From NCBI GenBank assembly GCA_016707115.1, contig JADJIH010000001.1, forward strand, positions 248,001 to 312,000: a stretch of 64,000 bases of DNA, written 5' to 3'. The stretch's first letter is position 1. Each line of letters starts with the position of its first letter. The translations under genes and the position numbers were made by a program. This stretch comes from Ignavibacteriales bacterium (GTDB taxonomy: Bacteria; Bacteroidota; Ignavibacteria; Ignavibacteriales; Ignavibacteriaceae). Below the pieces are notes generated by a model, which saw only the letters and a program-made list of their open reading frames with translations, was not told the origin of the DNA and ran no database searches. This document shows positions 17,525 to 25,003 of the stretch, in pieces.

Positions 17525-19618
17525 TTGAAAGAGTACGCACCTGAATCAATACGTAATATAGCTTTAATCGGTCACGGCGGAGGCGGTAAAACTTCACTTG
17601 CAGAAATTATGTTATTTACTGCAGGCGAAACTAATAGGATTGGAAATGTTCTTGAAGGAAATACTGTTTCGGATTACACCACTAATGAAATAGAAAAGCA
17701 AATTTCTATTTCGACTTCATTAATGCATATCGAATGGAATAATAAAAAAATAAATATTTTAGATACACCTGGTTATTCAGATTTTATTGGTGATGTAAAA
17801 TCTGCTATGAAGGTTTGTGATACAGCAGTAATGGTTCTAAAATCTGCTGAGGGTGTTGAAGTTGGTTCTGAAGTTAGTGGCAAGTTTGTTAATGAGTTTG
17901 GTCTTCCGTCCGCAATACTTGTCAATAAAGTTGATAATGAGCACTCCACATTTGAAGTGACTTTGGAAAAAGCAAAACAAAGACTTACTAACGGGGCTAT
18001 TGCCGTTACATTTCCTGCTGTTGAAGGTATTACATTTAATACGGTAGTTGATGTATTAAAAATGAAAGCTTACACTTATGGTGAGGCTGGATCCAAAAAA
18101 ATTACTGAAGCAGAAATTCCTGAAAATCTAAAATCTAAAGCTGAAGAATATCGCACACAATTGATTGAAAAGATTGCTGAAACAAATGAAGATTTGATGA
18201 ATAAATACTTTGAAGAAGGTGCTTTAAGTGATGCAGATATTGAGACTGGTTTAAAAGCAGCAATAATTGGAAGAAGTTTGAGTCCAGTTTTTGCTATATC
18301 TGCCACAAAAGCGGTTGGAGTAAATAATTTCCTTGATTTTATGGCTTCTTATTTTCCATCACCTGCTGATAGAGGTGGTGAGGAAGCAACTTTAGCAGGA
18401 AAAACAGATAAGGTTTTAGTAAAACCAGTTGCAAACGGTGAGCCGGTTTTATTTATATTTAAAACGATTGCGGAACAACACGTTGGAGAACTTTCATTAT
18501 TCAAAGTCTATTCCGGCACGGTTAAGGCCGGGTTAGATTTATTGAATGAAGCTAATAGCAAAACAGAACGTTTAAGTCAATTATCAGTATTGAATGGAAG
18601 AAACAGAAAAGATGTTTCTCTGATTTCTGCTGGTGATTTTGGCGCTGTTGTAAAATTAAAAGATACTCATACAAACAATACACTTGCCTCTAAAAATCTT
18701 TCAGTAATAATCAGTCCGATTGAATTTCCTGAAGCAGTAATTAGAAGTGCAATTCTACCTAAAGCTAAAGGTGATGAAGATAAAATTGCATCTGGACTGC
18801 ACACACTTCATGAAGAAGATCCTTCTTTCTACGTAAAGTTTGATCCTGAAATTTCCCAGACAATTATCTCTGGGCAAGGTGAGTTGCAGCTTTCACTAGC
18901 AACAAAAAGATTGAAAGAAAGATATAAAGTTGATGTTGATCTTGTCGAGCCAAAAATTCCTTATCGTGAAACTATTAAGAGCAGAGTTGATGATGTTGAG
19001 TATAAGCATAAAAAGCAATCAGGTGGAAGAGGTCAGTATGGTCATGTTCACTTTAAAATGGAACCGTTACCTCGCGGTACAGGTTTTGAATTTGTAAATG
19101 CTATTGTTGGTGGTGTTGTTCCAGGTAGATTTATTCCCGCAGTTGAAAAAGGGATAATTGAAACCATGGGAAGAGGAGTTCTTTCTGGTAATCAAGTTGT
19201 AGATGTAAGAACAACGCTACATTTTGGATCATATCATGATGTAGATTCTGATGAAATGTCATTTAAGTTAGCAGCAGCACAGTGTTTTAAAAAAGGATTC
19301 TTAGAATGTAAACCTTGTCTTCTCGAACCTATATATGAAGTGGAAGTTATTGTTCCAGACGAATATATGGGTGATGTAATGGGTGATATATCCAGCAAGC
19401 GTGGTAAAATTTTAGGAATGGATTCTGATGGACATTTCCAAATTATAAAAGCTCACGTCCCACTTTCTGAACTTTATAAATATTCGTCTCAATTAAGAAG
19501 TTTAACTCAAGGCCGAGGAGTTCACAAACGTAAATTCTCGCATTACGAAGAAGTACCGAAAGAAGTTGAACAAAAAGTTATTGATGAGTATAATAAATCC
19601 CGCGAAGAGGATAAGTAA
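17525..19618 (+). CDS. Elongation factor G paralogue (EF-G2 type)
   Basis: A 697-aa GTPase with all EF-G domains. G1 is GHGGGGKTS (residues 16-24), unlike the AHIDAGKTT of canonical EF-G. G3 is DTPGYSDF, G4 NKVD, G5 SATKAVG. Domain IV contains GGRGQYGHVHF. Switch I lacks the usual ERGITI and reads EKQISI. These changes are typical of EF-G-like paralogues found beside a standard fusA, with roles in translocation or recycling not settled. It starts with TTG behind a strong AGGAGGAG site. Confidence 0.88.
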   Translation: MKEYAPESIRNIALIGHGGGGKTSLAEIMLFTAGETNRIGNVLEGNTVSDYTTNEIEKQISISTSLMHIEWNNKKINILDTPGYSDFIGDVKSAMKVCDTAVMVLKSAEGVEVGSEVSGKFVNEFGLPSAILVNKVDNEHSTFEVTLEKAKQRLTNGAIAVTFPAVEGITFNTVVDVLKMKAYTYGEAGSKKITEAEIPENLKSKAEEYRTQLIEKIAETNEDLMNKYFEEGALSDADIETGLKAAIIGRSLSPVFAISATKAVGVNNFLDFMASYFPSPADRGGEEATLAGKTDKVLVKPVANGEPVLFIFKTIAEQHVGELSLFKVYSGTVKAGLDLLNEANSKTERLSQLSVLNGRNRKDVSLISAGDFGAVVKLKDTHTNNTLASKNLSVIISPIEFPEAVIRSAILPKAKGDEDKIASGLHTLHEEDPSFYVKFDPEISQTIISGQGELQLSLATKRLKERYKVDVDLVEPKIPYRETIKSRVDDVEYKHKKQSGGRGQYGHVHFKMEPLPRGTGFEFVNAIVGGVVPGRFIPAVEKGIIETMGRGVLSGNQVVDVRTTLHFGSYHDVDSDEMSFKLAAAQCFKKGFLECKPCLLEPIYEVEVIVPDEYMGDVMGDISSKRGKILGMDSDGHFQIIKAHVPLSELYKYSSQLRSLTQGRGVHKRKFSHYEEVPKEVEQKVIDEYNKSREEDK

Positions 19619-19622
19619 ATTC

Positions 19623-19648
19623 AAGGCGGAACTTGTTTCCGCCTTTTT
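19623..19648 (+). terminator. Terminator of the EF-G paralogue
   Basis: A 9-bp stem (AAGGCGGAA / TTCCGCCTT, loop CTTGT) with a short T tail begins 4 nt after the stop. Confidence 0.88.
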
Positions 19649-19663
19649 AATTTAAGGTATAAA

Positions 19664-20164
19664 ATGGAAAAACTCTGGTCACCTTGGCGATCAAAATATA
19701 TTGAATCTTTTAAGACTGACAAAGACGAAACAAAGTGTATTTTCTGCCAAATGCTGAATCTAAATCCGAATGATACTGATAATCTTTTAGTTGATATGGG
19801 ATTACATACTTTTACAGTACTAAATCTTTATCCATACAACAATGGGCATTTGATGATTGTACCTAAAAGACATACAAATGATTTTTCAGGGCTCACTAAT
19901 GATGAATTGACTGAATCATTTGTAAAACTTCAACTTGCAGAAAAGGCTCTTCGAAAAGTACTAAACCCACATGGTTTTAATATTGGCGCAAATATTGGGA
20001 GAGTTGCAGGTGCAGGAATTGAAGATCATATTCATTTCCATATAGTGCCACGATGGAATGGAGATTCTAATTTTATGCCTGTGATTGGAGATGTCAAAGT
20101 AATCTCCCAGGATCTTGCCGAAACAAAATCAAAATTATTAAACGCATATTCTTCTCTAAGTTAA
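19664..20164 (+). CDS. HIT family nucleotide-binding protein
   Basis: A 166-aa protein with an N-terminal zinc-like CIFCQM and the catalytic histidine triad DHIHFHIVPRW. YNNGHLMIVPKRH is also conserved. HIT proteins of this Ap4A/FHIT type cleave dinucleoside polyphosphates or nucleoside phosphoramidates. It begins MEKLWSPWRSKYIE, as usual in the family. Confidence 0.92.
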   Translation: MEKLWSPWRSKYIESFKTDKDETKCIFCQMLNLNPNDTDNLLVDMGLHTFTVLNLYPYNNGHLMIVPKRHTNDFSGLTNDELTESFVKLQLAEKALRKVLNPHGFNIGANIGRVAGAGIEDHIHFHIVPRWNGDSNFMPVIGDVKVISQDLAETKSKLLNAYSSLS

Positions 20165-20198
20165 TAGCATTATTTTAAAAAATCATTTAGGCAACATC

Positions 20199-20714
20199 TT
20201 GATTAAACTATATATATCTATTTTTATATCTATTTTATTTATTTCTTGTACACAGAAAGAGGAAGAAAAACTTTCTAATCCCTTAGTTCTGAAAGATGGA
20301 CTTCTGTATAGTGATACTCTATCAACAATTCCGTTTACCGGAAGAAATAAGTCCAGAATGCTCGATATGAAAATAGAATACGATGTGGTTGAGGGTAAAA
20401 AAGCAGGTGATTTTATTCTATATTATCCCAATGATAAGATTCAGATGACTGGAAAAATGAAGGATAATAAAAACGTAGGGGAGTGGAAGTATTATTTCCT
20501 GGATGGATCAATTCAAACTACTGGATTTTATGACAATGATATTCCAACCGGACATTGGATGTGGTATAATCCTGATGGAAAAGTGATTGAGGAAGGAGAA
20601 TATATCTACGGTAAGCGGGAAGGTGAGTGGAAAAACTATGATTCTCTTGGTTTAATTGAAATTGTAAGATTGTACAAAGAAAATAACTTAATAGATTCAA
20701 CACGAGTTAAATGA
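20199..20714 (+). CDS. MORN-repeat (YwqK-like) lipoprotein
   Basis: A 171-aa protein starting at TTG. Its signal peptide ends in a lipobox (LFISC), so it is probably lipid-anchored. The mature part has MORN_2-type repeats, for example QMTGKMKDNKNVGEWKYYF, GFYDNDIPTGHWMWYN and EGEYIYGKREGEWKNYD. Many such proteins carry the database name YwqK family antitoxin, but nothing here shows a toxin partner. Function is unknown. Confidence 0.78.
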   Translation: MIKLYISIFISILFISCTQKEEEKLSNPLVLKDGLLYSDTLSTIPFTGRNKSRMLDMKIEYDVVEGKKAGDFILYYPNDKIQMTGKMKDNKNVGEWKYYFLDGSIQTTGFYDNDIPTGHWMWYNPDGKVIEEGEYIYGKREGEWKNYDSLGLIEIVRLYKENNLIDSTRVK

Positions 20715-20738
20715 TTAGACCAAGTTTTAGAAATTTCC

Positions 20739-20769
20739 TTGATTTGAAGTTGATTAAATACTATTTTTG
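20739..20769 (+). promoter_or_regulatory. Bacteroidota-type promoter of the CAT-anticodon tRNA
   Basis: TTG (20739-20741), 20 nt, TATTTTTG (20762-20769). Boxes and spacing are identical to the tRNA-Ala promoter at 10197. Confidence 0.78.
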
Positions 20770-20783
20770 AACGCAAAAAAAAT

Positions 20784-20857
20784 GGGCTCATAGCTCAGTT
20801 GGTTAGAGCATCTGACTCATAATCAGAGGGTCGGTGGTTCAAGTCCATCTGGGCCCA
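20784..20857 (+). tRNA. tRNA with CAT anticodon (Met or Ile2)
   Basis: A 74-nt cloverleaf: acceptor GGGCTCA / TGGGCCC, D-arm GCTC / GAGC, anticodon stem TCTGA / TCAGA with loop CTCATAA (anticodon CAT), T-arm GGTGG / CCATC. CCA is not encoded. The acceptor has full pairing at position 1, so it is not the initiator. Elongator Met and lysidine-modified Ile2 cannot be separated by eye. Confidence 0.93.
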
Positions 20858-20863
20858 CTTTGG

Positions 20864-20895
20864 ACCTCAAAATCATTCGGTTTTGAGGTTTTTTT
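20864..20895 (+). terminator. Terminator of the CAT-anticodon tRNA
   Basis: A 9-bp stem (ACCTCAAAA / TTTTGAGGT) with a T tail, 7 nt after the tRNA. Confidence 0.88.
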
Positions 20896-21233
20896 ATTTC
20901 ATAAACTTTCAAAATCTCAATTATCAACTAATATAATATCTACTTTTTTCTGCTCTCATTCTTAAAAAAATTCATTTTAAAGCTTATAGTCGATCAATTC
21001 ATAGTATTATCTCCCCAGAAAGAATATTATTTCGTCAAAAGACTGGTGATGAAAGTGCATTCCATCTTCTAAAGCTTTAACGTTATTCGCAGAAAATTCT
21101 TCCATAGGCATTTGTTAACACAATTCCTTAATGATCGTCTATCTGGATTATATTATTATATTTATAAAGCAATCTCTAATCAAATTGAAATTTTTGTTTC
21201 TTTAGAATTTAATTTGAAGTAAATTAATATAAA
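20896..21233. other. AT-rich gap without a supported gene
   Basis: No convincing gene. The minus strand has a 34-codon frame (21007-21111, beginning MPMEEFSANNVKALEDG) that looks coding-like but has no ribosome site; it may be a gene remnant. The last 50 bases contain TTG-N21-TTAATTTG, a weak promoter candidate for the next frame. Confidence 0.4.
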
Positions 21234-21566
21234 ATGTTTACAAAGTATAAAATATGGATATTACCTCTTTTAGTTTTACTCTTTGCAAGTAGTACGCTTT
21301 TTTTTGAAAAACCATCCAAGGAATCAAATTTTACACTTTCAAAAGCAAATCCATTTCCTTACAAGAAAGAATCAAAAACGGAATGGACTAAGCCAACTTG
21401 GTTTAATAAAATTTCTAAAACATTTTCGAATTTCATTTGTTTGTTAACAAAAAACAAAATTGAAAGAACAACTGTCTTTACAATTTTGTGTTATGATCAT
21501 AGAGTATTTTATACTTTAAATTATTTTCATCTGCACAACGGAAGAGCTCCTCCCAAAATCTCCTAA
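21234..21566 (+). CDS. Hypothetical small exported or membrane protein
   Basis: A 110-aa frame. It starts with a positively charged stretch and one hydrophobic segment (IWILPLLVLLFASSTLFF), then a Lys/Ser-rich polar part and an odd C-terminus FHLHNGRAPPKIS. No clear ribosome site, and the ATG lies only about 10 nt after a weak promoter box. No family recognised. It may be real because a well-supported 46-codon gene and a terminator follow, but a chance frame cannot be excluded. Confidence 0.4.
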   Translation: MFTKYKIWILPLLVLLFASSTLFFEKPSKESNFTLSKANPFPYKKESKTEWTKPTWFNKISKTFSNFICLLTKNKIERTTVFTILCYDHRVFYTLNYFHLHNGRAPPKIS

Positions 21567-21692
21567 CTTTTTATTTTCTTTAATGGGAATTATTAAATAT
21601 TCATCCAAAAACTACGTTTAATAAACGTTGCTTTCAGTTTTGATTTATTAATACCCAACTTATTTAAAATTTATAAAATCTGAGGAGAAAAA

Positions 21693-21833
21693 ATGAACAA
21701 ACTGCAAAACAAACCTGTTAGTGAAGAAGAAAAAAAGGAAGTGAGTAAATATCCCTGGGAGTTTATGGCGCTGATGATTTCTTTAGTGCTGGGAGTAATT
21801 CTCATTGCTTTAAAAATAGCTGGAGTTTTTTAA
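21693..21833 (+). CDS. Small single-pass membrane protein (46 aa)
   Basis: A 46-codon gene with a strong ribosome site (GAGGAG, 6 nt before ATG). The N-terminus is charged (VSEEEKKEVSKYPWEF) and is followed by one transmembrane helix (LMISLVLGVILIALKIAGVF) that reaches the C-terminus. A good terminator follows at 21866. Ribosome site, clean topology and terminator together support a real gene. It might be a small subunit of a membrane complex, but none is encoded beside it. Confidence 0.75.
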   Translation: MNKLQNKPVSEEEKKEVSKYPWEFMALMISLVLGVILIALKIAGVF

Positions 21834-21865
21834 ATTAAAATTTTGTAAAATTAAAAGTTATAATC

Positions 21866-21894
21866 TCTGCGGCTTTTGGGCCGCAGATTTTTTT
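21866..21894 (+). terminator. Terminator after the small membrane protein
   Basis: An 8-bp GC-rich stem (TCTGCGGC / GCCGCAGA, loop TTTTGG) is followed by seven T. Confidence 0.9.
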
Positions 21895-22046
21895 ATCGTC
21901 CTTATGGAATACGAAACGACTGCAATTTTATACAATAATCTCAGTGGGTATAAGTTTTGACAATTCGTTTAACAATTATGATTTAAAGGATTATATTTCT
22001 TTACCACACTAAGCAAATGACTTTAATAATATTATTTGTGTTGCTG

Positions 22047-22077
22047 TTGACTTTTTAATAATGGATTTTTAATTTTG
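22047..22077 (+). promoter_or_regulatory. Bacteroidota-type promoter without a downstream gene
   Basis: TTG (22047-22049), exactly 20 nt, TAATTTTG (22070-22077): a full consensus match. Within about 90 nt there is no coding frame, only two hairpins, the second a terminator. It probably drives a small RNA. Confidence 0.6.
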
Positions 22078-22080
22078 AAG

Positions 22081-22165
22081 TGCAGTGTATTCCTCCCCAA
22101 GTACACTGTAATTGTAAAATAACTTTTCCCCGATGTCTAACCCTGCATCGGGGATTTTTATTTTA
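22081..22165 (+). ncRNA. Candidate small RNA with C-rich loops
   Basis: Predicted start about 22081-22084, four to seven nt after the promoter box. Hairpin 1 (about 22081-22110) has stem TGCAGTGTA / TACACTGTA (one G-T pair) and a 12-nt loop TTCCTCCCCAAG. After a 16-nt AT-rich linker, hairpin 2 (22127-22154) has stem TCCCCGATG / CATCGGGGA with loop TCTAACCCTG cut by the stem, then a T-rich tail: a terminator. Total about 80 nt. The first loop has TTCCTCC, complementary to GGAGGAA ribosome sites. No known RNA family was recognised, and no expression is shown. Confidence 0.5.
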
Positions 22166-22510
22166 TAAGATTATTGATCATTTAGAGTTGGACTTGCCTC
22201 ATAATGATTAATTACAATCATAATTATTAAATTATTTAATTTTAACATTATGAATTATCTCTGCAACTTTATCTAACTCATCATTTTTAACTTCAACGAT
22301 CTGGTTTCAGATGCTTCCTGTTTTCTATTCTATTATATCCGAACCTCTTAAAATATTTATAGAGGTTGTAAATAATATCGATAATAAAAAACATTTAGCA
22401 ATTTCTATAGAATTGTTAAAGATAACAGTGATTGTTCATCTTAAAAATTAAACTTCCATTACTCAATGGTAACGTAGTCTTTAAATAATATTAAACTTGT
22501 TTATTCATAA
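22166..22510. other. AT-rich gap between two terminators
   Basis: No supported gene. The plus strand has a 46-codon frame (22311-22451) without ribosome site. The minus strand around 22240-22310 reads VEVKNDELDKVAEIIHNVKI in a short open stretch, possibly a relic of a gene. Upstream of it no frame continues. Confidence 0.35.
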
Positions 22511-22538
22511 AAAAACCTCATCATTTGATGAGGTTTTT
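22511..22538 (-). terminator. Terminator of the TapB-like gene
   Basis: A 12-bp stem (AAAAACCTCATC / GATGAGGTTTTT, loop ATTT), about 30 nt after the stop of the minus-strand gene. The A/T flanks allow it to work in both directions. Confidence 0.82.
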
Positions 22539-22566
22539 GCATTGTATAAATAATCTACAAATTTAA

Positions 22567-23236
22567 TTATTTATTTATAATCTCTTTCAATTCAAATAAA
22601 ATTGTTCCGTAACCAAGAACATCACGGGCAAATCCTAGCATTCCACCACCTTCAATCGAAACAAGCATCTTAACCATTCCGAGATCTTTAGCATACCATT
22701 CTGTTAGAATATTTTTTGTTCCTTCAGATGTTTCAAGAGTCGTTTCAACTTTTAGTGCTTCAAATTTTCCGGCGGGAGTCGTTATAGTTTCAACCTTTGT
22801 CGCTTTAGCTTTTAGATTAACTGTATGAGTTTCATCATTTATAAATTCTTTGCCATCCCAAGTCCATTCCTGTCCAACATGAACAGGGAAGGGAATCCTT
22901 AATAGCGGTTTATTATAAACATATTTTCCTTCCTTGGTAATGAATAACAGGAGTTTGATCTTTTGATATGTTTCATTGACAAATAATCCGCTATCATTTA
23001 CAAAAAGTTTTTGTCTGTATTTGAATTTTTCAGAATCATAACTGAAAATATGGGAGTTATTTTCTTTTGTTATCTTGAGTTCAAGATCTCCAAAACTTGA
23101 GTCATATATTAATGTTTTTTTTTAACTCGGTGGGAAAATATTCTTTGCCATAAGTTTTATCTGTTTGCAAGTAAAAACCAGAAGTTATAAAGAATAAAGC
23201 TATTCCAAATACCATTTTCAATACGAAGTTGTTCAT
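22567..23236 (-). pseudogene. TapB-like exported protein, one homopolymer frameshift
   Basis: Start ATG at 23236 with signal peptide (VLKMVFGIALFFITSGFYLQ). After 43 codons the frame hits a stop. Removing one base from the nine-base run at 23115-23123 gives one uninterrupted protein of 222 aa. The restored part contains PVHVGQEWTWDG, TPAGKFEALKVETT and TEWYAKDLGMVKML, the build of TapB/DUF3108-like periplasmic proteins (a W-x-W entry, a PAGxF turn, an EWYA...GMVK end). Total length 670 is 3 x 223 + 1, as expected for one inserted base. A sequencing error is likely. Function is unknown. Confidence 0.75.
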
Positions 23237-23360
23237 CTATTTCTCTTAAAATTGTTAGAATAAGAATACCAAGTAAATAGAGTTTTTACAACGTATAAAA
23301 TCGTCTATTAGATTAAGTTTTTTATATTTGTTCTAATGATTAAAATATATTCAAAGAAAA

Positions 23361-24035
23361 ATGAATTATCTTAACACACTTGGAAGAATAGTTGTAAAAA
23401 ACTGTTCCATAATTGGTAAAGACCTGTATATCAATTCTGCGGTACTAATTCCTATAATTGTTATAGATAAAACTGAATTTGTTCTTTTTCAAAAAAGATC
23501 ATCAACGGTAAGGCAGCCTGGCGAAGTTAGTTTTCCAGGTGGGCATTTTAATTCACGTTTTGATAATGATTTTTTATCAACAGCGACAAGGGAAACCTGT
23601 GAAGAGCTTGGCATTGAGAAAGATAAGATATCTGTGTTAGGAAAAATCGGGACGCTGGTAGCACCGATGGGCGTAATTGTAGAAACTTATCTCGGGATAC
23701 TGAATATAAACTCCTTGGATGAATTAAAAATTGACCATAAAGAAGTTGATAGAATATTTGTAATTCCTTTAGAATATTTTATTTCCAACAAACCTGATGA
23801 ATACTTTACGAGACTTGAACTGCATCCTTTTATGACTAAGGAAGATGGAGAAAAGGTTGAACTGCTACCGGTTAAAGAACTAGGTCTTCCGGAAAAATAT
23901 TCAATACCCTGGACGAATGGAAAACATCGTGTTCTGGTTTACAGAACATCTGGAGAAGTTATTTGGGGAATTACAGCAGAACTTATTTTTGAATTATCTA
24001 CTAAGTTGAAAGAACAAATTGATAAACAATTATAA
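23361..24035 (+). CDS. Nudix hydrolase, CoA pyrophosphatase-like (NudL)
   Basis: A 224-aa protein with the Nudix box spread over GGHFNSRFDNDFL and TATRETCEELGI. Before it stands LFQKRSSTVRQPGEVSFPGG, typical of the NudL branch (coenzyme A pyrophosphatase). A TATATTTG box lies at 23323-23330, but without a clear upstream box. It overlaps the HAD gene by 17 nt. Confidence 0.87.
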   Translation: MNYLNTLGRIVVKNCSIIGKDLYINSAVLIPIIVIDKTEFVLFQKRSSTVRQPGEVSFPGGHFNSRFDNDFLSTATRETCEELGIEKDKISVLGKIGTLVAPMGVIVETYLGILNINSLDELKIDHKEVDRIFVIPLEYFISNKPDEYFTRLELHPFMTKEDGEKVELLPVKELGLPEKYSIPWTNGKHRVLVYRTSGEVIWGITAELIFELSTKLKEQIDKQL

Positions 24036-24666
24036 ACATATTATCTGGGATTGGAATGGTACTCTACTAAACGATGTGGATTATTGCAGAAGAATTATAA
24101 ATAGAATTCTTGTTGATAATAGTCTACCGGAATTATCACTAGAAAAGTACCGACAGATTTTTACTTTTCCTGTCCAAGATTATTATAAAGAAGCAGGGCT
24201 AGATTTTAGTAAAACTTCTTTCGAAGTTCTTGGTAAAGATTTTATTGATGAATATGAATCCAGAAAATTAACTTGCAGTTTGCACGACAGTGCTGTGGGG
24301 GTTTTATCATCTATCAATAAAGCAGGGATTAGCCAGTCTGTTCTTTCGGCTTACTTGCACGAAAATTTAGTTTTCATTTTAGATCATTATAATCTTACCC
24401 AGTATTTTGATAATATAATTGGATTAGATAACATTTATGCCGGTAGTAAAACTCATCTTGGACTTACATTAGTGGAGCAACTAAATCTGCCAAAAGAAGA
24501 AATATTGTTTATAGGTGATACGCTTCACGATGCTGAAGTCGCTGAAGCGATGGGTGTAAATTGTATATTGATTGCAAATGGACATCAGGTAAAAGACAAG
24601 CTAAGTGGTAATTCAAAAATTGTATTAAATAATTTACGTGAGTTGAATAAATTCTTAAATCTTTAA
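24019..24666 (+). CDS. HAD-superfamily hydrolase (phosphoglycolate phosphatase-like)
   Basis: A 215-aa protein starting with TTG inside the Nudix gene. HAD motif I is DWNGTLLND, motif II falls in SVLSAYL, and motif IV is FIGDTLHDAEVAEAMG. The helical cap is between residues 20 and 90. Members dephosphorylate phosphoglycolate, beta-glucose-1-phosphate and similar small substrates. The overlap implies co-translation with the Nudix gene. Confidence 0.87.
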   Translation: MINNYKHIIWDWNGTLLNDVDYCRRIINRILVDNSLPELSLEKYRQIFTFPVQDYYKEAGLDFSKTSFEVLGKDFIDEYESRKLTCSLHDSAVGVLSSINKAGISQSVLSAYLHENLVFILDHYNLTQYFDNIIGLDNIYAGSKTHLGLTLVEQLNLPKEEILFIGDTLHDAEVAEAMGVNCILIANGHQVKDKLSGNSKIVLNNLRELNKFLNL

Positions 24667-24892
24667 AGGAAAAATGGTTGAGCAAATAAAACATATGCTT
24701 TAACACATACTCTTTCGAATTTAATCTTTAATAATTGCATTCCCGTTTCTTCAATAATTATTTTTATCTAATTTGGTTTGTACTTAGTTATTTTTTAAAA
24801 ATAGAATTCTTCGTAAAGATTACGAGATGTAATCGTATTGCTGAATCGTCTTCTCTGAAAAACTTATGCCGATGCCAAGAATTAAAAATGTT

Positions 24893-24924
24893 ATTCTTCA
24901 ATTATTCATTTATAATTGAAGAAT
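24893..24924. repeat. Perfect 13-bp inverted repeat upstream of asnS
   Basis: ATTCTTCAATTAT and its exact reverse complement ATAATTGAAGAAT with a 6-nt loop. No T tract follows. It ends 15 nt before the -33 box of the asnS promoter, so it may be an operator or the 3' end of the HAD mRNA. The rest of the 337-nt gap (24667-25003) has no supported gene. Confidence 0.6.
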
Positions 24925-24939
24925 CTTAATTGCATTAGA

Positions 24940-24970
24940 TTGGTTTTTTTAGCCTCTCTCTATATATTTG
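24940..24970 (+). promoter_or_regulatory. Bacteroidota-type promoter of asnS
   Basis: TTG (24940-24942), 20 nt, TATATTTG (24963-24970), full consensus, 33 nt before the ATG. Confidence 0.72.
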
Positions 24971-25003
24971 ACAATCATTTTTCAAAGAAATTAAGCAGAA
25001 TTA

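Noticed and set aside
20199..20714. YwqK-like protein as an antitoxin of a toxin-antitoxin pair
   Set aside because: No toxin gene is adjacent; the protein is a MORN-repeat lipoprotein.
21007..21111. 34-codon minus-strand frame (MPMEEFSANNVKALEDG...)
   Set aside because: Coding-like composition, but no ribosome site and too short to judge; noted only as a possible relic.
22311..22451. 46-codon plus-strand frame (MLPVFYSIISEPLKIF...)
   Set aside because: No ribosome site, no promoter in reach, no family resemblance.
24735..24929. 64-aa frame before asnS
   Set aside because: No ribosome site, composition like translated AT-rich spacer, and it covers the palindrome near the asnS promoter.
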